From positions 1,860,001 to 1,924,000 of the forward strand of contig NZ_CP139301.1 in the NCBI RefSeq assembly GCF_034092395.1: 64,000 bases of DNA, in the 5' to 3' direction. This document shows, one piece after another, positions 57,671 through 64,000 of this stretch. The position numbers were made by a program, and so were the translations under genes. The stretch is from Prochlorococcus sp. MIT 1307. Lineage in GTDB: Bacteria; Cyanobacteriota; Cyanobacteriia; PCC-6307; Cyanobiaceae. Numbering within the stretch: the first letter of the stretch is position 1; the number at the start of each line of letters is the position of its first letter. The notes below the pieces were generated by a model. It did no database searches. It saw only the letters and a list, made by a program, of their open reading frames with translations, and had not been told where the DNA came from.

Positions 57671-58597
57671 TTGAACTCTTCGTCTTCAAATCTGATTCAG
57701 TGGCGTATGGGTCAGCTGGCAGCTCATATTGTTGTTGCCCTTGTTTCTCTGATCGTTCTTGGCGGTGCGACTCGAGTGATGGAAGCTGGCTTGGCTTGTC
57801 CTGACTGGCCTCTTTGTTTTGGAACTTTTCTTCCTGGACGTCAAATGAATATCCAGGTGTTTCTTGAATGGTGTCACCGGTTAGATGCTTTTTTGGTTGG
57901 GATAGCGTTAGTTGTTCAACTTGTTTTGACTTTTATATGGCGAGCTCACTTACCCCGATGGCTTCCATGGGCATCTTCTCTCTTGTTGTTTTTAGTTGTA
58001 TTGCAGGCAGGTCTTGGTGCTTTAACAGTTCTGAATCTATTGCCATCGGGAGTGGTTACTGCCCATTTGGTTTTAGCTCTAATCCTTATTGCAGCCATGA
58101 GCGGGGTCACACAGAGCTTGCTTTTCCCTAGTAGCTTGCAATCTCCATTGTGGTGGCGCCTTATGGCTGGTGGTGGCTTGATTGCTCTTATTAGTCAGTC
58201 TCTTCTTGGTGCCCGCATGGCAACAACTTGGGCTGCACAAAGATGCTTGGCTCAAGCTCAAGGCTGTCTTTGGCTGGAATTACATCGGTTTTTTGCAATC
58301 ACTGTTGCTGCTTGGTTACTGTTTTTTGTGATTATTTCATTGTTGGCGGGTGGGTGGACTCGTAGTCAGTGGCCCTCCCTGTTGGCAGTTTTTGTATTGG
58401 TTATTACGCAGGTAAGCCTTGGGCTTCTTACCCTGGAGTTTGGTCTTAAACAACCTGCTTTGACTGTGAGTCATCAACTTCTGGCCGCTTTACTTGTTGC
58501 TTTGTTGTCTGCCCTAAGTTTTCGAAGGCCACAAGAGAAAGAAGTAATTTTGCCTGCAATGACTAAAGAAACTTTTTTAGAACCCTGTCATGGTTAG
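57671..58597 (+). CDS. ctaA: Heme A synthase (COX15/CtaA)
   Basis: 308 residues, eight spans in two four-helix repeats. [21 protein letters not shown] near the start is characteristic, and paired His ([25 protein letters not shown]) bind heme. It oxidises heme O to heme A for the oxidase encoded divergently. Start is TTG 57671 or ATG 57707; no clear ribosome site separates them. It overlaps ctaB by eight bases. Confidence 0.92.
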   Translation: MNSSSSNLIQWRMGQLAAHIVVALVSLIVLGGATRVMEAGLACPDWPLCFGTFLPGRQMNIQVFLEWCHRLDAFLVGIALVVQLVLTFIWRAHLPRWLPWASSLLLFLVVLQAGLGALTVLNLLPSGVVTAHLVLALILIAAMSGVTQSLLFPSSLQSPLWWRLMAGGGLIALISQSLLGARMATTWAAQRCLAQAQGCLWLELHRFFAITVAAWLLFFVIISLLAGGWTRSQWPSLLAVFVLVITQVSLGLLTLEFGLKQPALTVSHQLLAALLVALLSALSFRRPQEKEVILPAMTKETFLEPCHG

Positions 58598-59591
58598 TTC
58601 AACACCTGAGGCTATTAAGACTGAGCTTCGACGTGAGCATTTAGTTCCCTCCCGTAAACGTGTAAAGCTTCCTCCTTGGCTGGAAGTTGCGAAACCACGA
58701 TTAATTCCATTGCTCTTAGCTACAACTCTTGGAGGAATGGCTTTAAGCGAAGGTTGGCCTGTCCCCTCACCCAGGTTGGCTTGCACTCTTGGTGGTGGGG
58801 CTCTTGCCGCTGCAGCAGCAGGCGCTTTGAATTGTCTTTGGGAGCAGGATCTTGATGGACGAATGCAACGTACCAGTGGCAGAGCTTTGCCTTCTGGACG
58901 GTTATCGCCAATAGCTGTTTTTACTGGTGCTATTTCTTGTACTTTGGCTGCTGCGGCTTTATTAGTTAGTGGTGTTAACTGCCTGGCGGCAGGACTTTCT
59001 CTGCTTGGTCTATGTAGTTATGTACTTCTTTATACCGCCTTCTTAAAACCTCGAACTCCGCAAAACATTGTGTTTGGAGGAGTCGCTGGAGCTATCCCTC
59101 CTTTGGTTGGTGCTGCCGCTGCAACAGGTCATGTTGGCCTTAGTGGTTGGTGGTTGTTTGTGCTTGTGATGGTTTGGACTCCAGCTCATTTTTGGGCCTT
59201 GGCACTTTTATTGAAGGATGACTACAAATCTGTAGGTATTCCGATGCTTCCTGTTGTAAAGGGACCTGCTTTCACGGCCCAAGCTATAGCTAAGTATGGA
59301 TGGGCAACTGTTCTGATTAGTGTCTTTGGTTTTTGGGCATTACCGGAGGGAGGCTTGTTATATGGCATTCTTTTGCTTCCATTTAATGGGCGACTTTTGC
59401 AAATGATAAACAGATTAGGGGATTCGCCAGAGGACTTGGATAGTGCAAAGGGACTATTTCGTTGGTCAATTCTTTACATGTTCGGTATTTGTCTCTTACT
59501 TGTAATTAGCCGACAACCAATGGCAGTACAGCTGGATGTACAAGGTATGGCTTTGCTTAGTCAAGTAACAAATGCTTTGCCTGTCCTATGA
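58590..59591 (+). CDS. ctaB: Protoheme IX farnesyltransferase (heme O synthase)
   Basis: 333 residues, UbiA superfamily. [23 protein letters not shown] holds the first Asp-rich prenyl-diphosphate site and [19 protein letters not shown] the second. Nine hydrophobic spans. It makes heme O from heme B, the substrate for CtaA. Overlap with ctaA means coupled translation. Confidence 0.95.
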   Translation: MVSSTPEAIKTELRREHLVPSRKRVKLPPWLEVAKPRLIPLLLATTLGGMALSEGWPVPSPRLACTLGGGALAAAAAGALNCLWEQDLDGRMQRTSGRALPSGRLSPIAVFTGAISCTLAAAALLVSGVNCLAAGLSLLGLCSYVLLYTAFLKPRTPQNIVFGGVAGAIPPLVGAAAATGHVGLSGWWLFVLVMVWTPAHFWALALLLKDDYKSVGIPMLPVVKGPAFTAQAIAKYGWATVLISVFGFWALPEGGLLYGILLLPFNGRLLQMINRLGDSPEDLDSAKGLFRWSILYMFGICLLLVISRQPMAVQLDVQGMALLSQVTNALPVL

Positions 59592-59682
59592 GAAAAAAGA
59601 ACTTAAGCAAATTAGCTTGTTCCTGCAAGATAGCTTTGCTTACTAGATTTCAAATTATTTGCGGAGTTAAACCGTTCTATTG

Positions 59683-60696
59683 ATGAATCTGATTGAAATT
59701 CAGAATTTAATTAAGTTCTATGGGGACATTCAAGCCCTTAAGGGACTAAGCCTTTGCGTTCCTAAAGGCTCTCTTTATGGCCTTCTTGGACCGAATGGCT
59801 CTGGTAAGAGTACGACTTTAAGGATTCTTTGTACGCTTTTGGCTCCTGACTCAGGAGAAGTCAAAGTGGCTGGATTTGATGCTTTGAAGGAGCCTCAGTC
59901 AGTCAGGTGTGAAATTGGATATGTTGCTCAGGAGGTTGCCATTGACAAGATTCTTACAGGCCTTGAGTTGCTTCAGTTACAGGGTGACTTGTATCACCTG
60001 CAGCCCACTGAAAGGGACGCTCGAATTGCATTATTGGTTGAAAAGCTTGATATGAAGAGTTGGCTTAGTCGCCGCTGTGGAAGTTATTCAGGTGGGATGA
60101 AGAGAAGGCTTGACCTTGCAGCAGGTTTATTACATCAACCTCAATTACTTGTATTAGATGAGCCTACTGTCGGACTGGATATTGAAAGCCGCTTTGCAAT
60201 CTGGCAGTTATTGCGAGAGCTAAAAGAACAAGGCACAACAGTTTTGCTAAGTAGTCATTACCTTGAAGAAGTTGAGGCTCTAGCTGACCAGATGGCGATT
60301 GTTGATGAAGGGCGTGTGATTGCTCAAGGTACGCCTGAGAGCCTTAAGAAGCAACTCGGAGGTGATCGCGTAACTCTCAGAGTGCGTGAATTTAGTGATG
60401 ACAATGAATCTGAAAAAGTCAGGAAATTACTTGTAGATCTTGAGGGGGTGCGTCAAGTAGTTGTTAATCGGGCTCAAGGATTTTCTTTGAACCTTGTTGT
60501 GGATGACGAAAATGTTCTTCCTCGTTTGAGAGAAAAACTAGATAAATCTGATCTTCCGGTGTTTGCTCTTTCGCATAGTCGCCCAAGCTTGGACGATGTT
60601 TATTTGCAAGCCACTGGGAGAACACTTATGGATGCAGAGCTTGCTATTGCTGGTCAAAGAGACATTAAACTTGAAAGCAAAAAGGCTATGAGATGA
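59683..60696 (+). CDS. ABC-2 type transporter ATP-binding protein (DrrA-like)
   Basis: 337 residues from ATG 59683; the frame opens one codon earlier at a TTG. Walker A GPNGSGKSTTLRIL, signature YSGGMKRRLDLAAGLLHQPQLLVLDEP, and a C-terminal extension of about 100 residues ending RPSLDDVYLQATGRT, as in DrrA. It follows ctaB and precedes the permease in one plus-strand group, which is common in cyanobacteria. Substrate unknown. Confidence 0.9.
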   Translation: MNLIEIQNLIKFYGDIQALKGLSLCVPKGSLYGLLGPNGSGKSTTLRILCTLLAPDSGEVKVAGFDALKEPQSVRCEIGYVAQEVAIDKILTGLELLQLQGDLYHLQPTERDARIALLVEKLDMKSWLSRRCGSYSGGMKRRLDLAAGLLHQPQLLVLDEPTVGLDIESRFAIWQLLRELKEQGTTVLLSSHYLEEVEALADQMAIVDEGRVIAQGTPESLKKQLGGDRVTLRVREFSDDNESEKVRKLLVDLEGVRQVVVNRAQGFSLNLVVDDENVLPRLREKLDKSDLPVFALSHSRPSLDDVYLQATGRTLMDAELAIAGQRDIKLESKKAMR

Positions 60697-60761
60697 TTAC
60701 TTAGGGTCTGGTCTAAGAAATATCCTCTGCTCTTTTGATTTTTTTTTGCTTCTAAGAACTC

Positions 60762-61616
60762 ATGACAAGTGACACTAGTTCTATCCAAAAAAGTTTCAAG
60801 AGAGGGATTAATGTTTCTTATTTACTTCAAGAAACAATTGCTTTAACAAGGCGACTTTTTATTCAATTAGTCAGACGTCCTTCTACCTTGATAGCTGGGA
60901 TCCTACAGCCATTGATTTGGCTTATTTTGTTTGGGGCCTTGTTCTCTAATGCACCTGATGGTCTTCTCCCTGGGGGTATGAGTTATGGACGATTTCTTGG
61001 GGCTGGACTAATTGTTTTTACAGCTTTTAGTGGAGCGCTTAATGCAGGCTTGCCAGTTATGTTTGATCGTGAATTTGGATTTCTTAACCGCCTTTTAGTT
61101 GCACCTTTAACTACTCGGAGTTCAATTGTTTTTGCTTCGGTGATTTATATAACTTCTATAAGTCTTTTTCAGAGTATTGCAATAATGGGGACTGCTTTTC
61201 TTCTTGGTTATGGTTGGCCAGGTATTTCAGGACTACTTCTTGTTTTATTGACTCTTTTATTGTTGGTTTTTGCTGTAACCGCATTAAGCCTTGGATTGGC
61301 TTTTGCTTTGCCAGGTCATATTGAACTTATTGCAGTGATATTTGTGGCCAATCTTCCACTTTTGTTTGCAAGTACTGCTTTGGCTCCAATTTCTTTCATG
61401 CCTGCTTGGTTGGGCTGGCTTGCTGCGATAAATCCCCTTACCTTTGCAATAGAACCTATTCGTGCGGCATATCAAGGCCCACTCAATCTTGATGTGGTAA
61501 TCCTTCAAGCTCCTTATGGTGACGTGACGGGTTATGGATGCCTTGGCATTTTGTTGGCGCTCACTATCGGCTTGTTCCTATTGGTTCGTCCATTGTTAAA
61601 TCGTAAACTTGTTTAA
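60762..61616 (+). CDS. ABC-2 type transporter permease
   Basis: 284 residues, six hydrophobic spans. QPLIWLILFGALFSN, MFDREFGFLNRLLVAPLTTRSSI and the final AINPLTFAIEPIRAAYQGP are typical of ABC-2/DrrB permeases. It pairs with the ATPase encoded 65 bases upstream. Likely exporter of a lipid or small compound; substrate unknown. Confidence 0.9.
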   Translation: MTSDTSSIQKSFKRGINVSYLLQETIALTRRLFIQLVRRPSTLIAGILQPLIWLILFGALFSNAPDGLLPGGMSYGRFLGAGLIVFTAFSGALNAGLPVMFDREFGFLNRLLVAPLTTRSSIVFASVIYITSISLFQSIAIMGTAFLLGYGWPGISGLLLVLLTLLLLVFAVTALSLGLAFALPGHIELIAVIFVANLPLLFASTALAPISFMPAWLGWLAAINPLTFAIEPIRAAYQGPLNLDVVILQAPYGDVTGYGCLGILLALTIGLFLLVRPLLNRKLV

Positions 61617-61620
61617 TCCC

Positions 61621-62148
61621 GTGACAGAAGCCCTTCCCTCTCAATTGCTTACCTTTAGAAAGGATGAGCTTTTGCGGCAAATCTTCAGAGCATCTCAATT
61701 AGAAGATGGGGACAAGCTTTCTCTTTTAAAGTTTCAATGGGCGCATCGTTATGGACTTCAAACGATGCCTAAGATTTTGCAGAGTGAAAAATATTCATAT
61801 GTGGAGGTTGACTCTTTAAAAGAATCTCTAGATGACCAGCAAGTGTTTGAAGATCTAGGCCCTGCAGATTCTGAATCTTTGGGTTTCAATTTAAATGCGG
61901 AGCCTTCTTCTGGAATTTCCAAGAACCCTTCGCAATTAGATATTGCTGAACAAACTGAGAGGCTTCCTTGTGATGGCTTGGCTGCCTTGAATAAGGTTGA
62001 AGATGATGAAAAGAAAAAAATCTTTAATGCTGAAGTTGACTTTCGCTCTAATGATTCAAGATTTATTTCACCGCCTCCTAGACCATCTTTAAATCATCTA
62101 AGACGATGGTTGCCAGATATTAAAGAGGAATTACCAAAAGCTTCTTAG
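61621..62148 (+). CDS. Uncharacterised soluble protein
   Basis: About 175 residues from GTG 61621 (TTG 61609 is possible and would overlap the permease). Residues 10-50 are helical with LRQIFRASQLEDGDKLSLLKFQWAHRYGL; the middle is acidic and low-complexity; the C-terminal FISPPPRPSLNHLRRWLP is a basic motif that looks conserved. No family recognised. Confidence 0.55.
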   Translation: MTEALPSQLLTFRKDELLRQIFRASQLEDGDKLSLLKFQWAHRYGLQTMPKILQSEKYSYVEVDSLKESLDDQQVFEDLGPADSESLGFNLNAEPSSGISKNPSQLDIAEQTERLPCDGLAALNKVEDDEKKKIFNAEVDFRSNDSRFISPPPRPSLNHLRRWLPDIKEELPKAS

Positions 62149-62182
62149 AGTAGAGCTTTATCTCATTTATAAATAAATTTAG

Positions 62183-62206
62183 AGCTTTCTCAGCGGAGAG
62201 AAAGCT
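62183..62206 (-). terminator. Hairpin between convergent genes, likely groEL terminator
   Basis: AGCTTTCTC-AGCGGA-GAGAAAGCT: a perfect 9-bp stem with a 6-base loop. On the minus strand it is followed by a T-rich stretch, so it probably ends groEL transcription. Confidence 0.55.
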
Positions 62207-62249
62207 ACTTAGCAGTTTGAGTTTGATAGGCAGTATTAATGATGTGTAA

Positions 62250-63998
<1,749 letters not shown>

Positions 63999-64000
63999 GG

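Overview
The window looks like the chromosome of a marine picocyanobacterium, most likely Prochlorococcus of a low-light type. Reasons seen in the sequence: cyanobacterium-specific families (NdhB, cyAbrB, Vipp1, Ycf46, DUF2808, a PetP-like SH3 protein, an aa3 oxidase cluster with ctaA and ctaB), very compact spacing, frequent TTG/GTG starts, and a moderately AT-rich core next to a strongly AT-rich accessory region. The species assignment is inference; no 16S rRNA gene is present.

Positions 1-17,000 are a surface-polysaccharide island. A minus-strand operon carries a PseB-type UDP-GlcNAc 4,6-dehydratase, an RmlD-like reductase, a NeuB-family synthase, a GT2 glycosyltransferase, a PIG-L deacetylase, a formyltransferase-like protein and an aldo/keto reductase. 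The first codons of a further gene run off the left edge. Together these suggest a modified nonulosonic-acid-like sugar. Next come an orphan glycosyltransferase-like protein, an MsbA/PglK-type ABC flippase, a GNAT acetyltransferase, another GT2, the GDP-fucose genes (gmd, fcl), UDP-xylose synthase and UDP-glucuronate 4-epimerase.

Positions 17,000-21,700 form a transition zone. It holds a PetP-like gene and two identical tRNA-Arg(UCU) genes that make a 78-bp perfect direct repeat. The roughly 2.2 kb between them has only minus-strand genes: three very small single-span membrane proteins and one helical protein of unknown function. This is the best candidate in the window for an undescribed mobile or satellite-like module. 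A helix-turn-helix protein lies just outside.

Positions 21,700-35,000 are core housekeeping genes: rsmI, cysQ, pnp, rpsN, rseP, serS, ycf46, a DUF177 gene, yidC, a PH-domain gene, rnpA, rpmH, a DUF2808 gene, aroH and sppA. Positions 35,000-45,000 hold a DMT transporter, a pterin-glucosyltransferase-like GT4, an ArnT-like membrane glycosyltransferase, a DciA-like protein, Vipp1, an aminotransferase, birA, a LolD-type ABC ATPase and ndhB. Positions 45,000-64,000 hold topA, a lipoprotein, a DUF2232 protein, a CobT-like protein, a Tat lipoprotein, an aldo/keto reductase with ferredoxin-like clusters, a bifunctional-nuclease family gene, ribE, cyAbrB, ctaE-ctaD-ctaC facing ctaA-ctaB, an ABC-2 exporter pair and the GroES-unlinked groEL.
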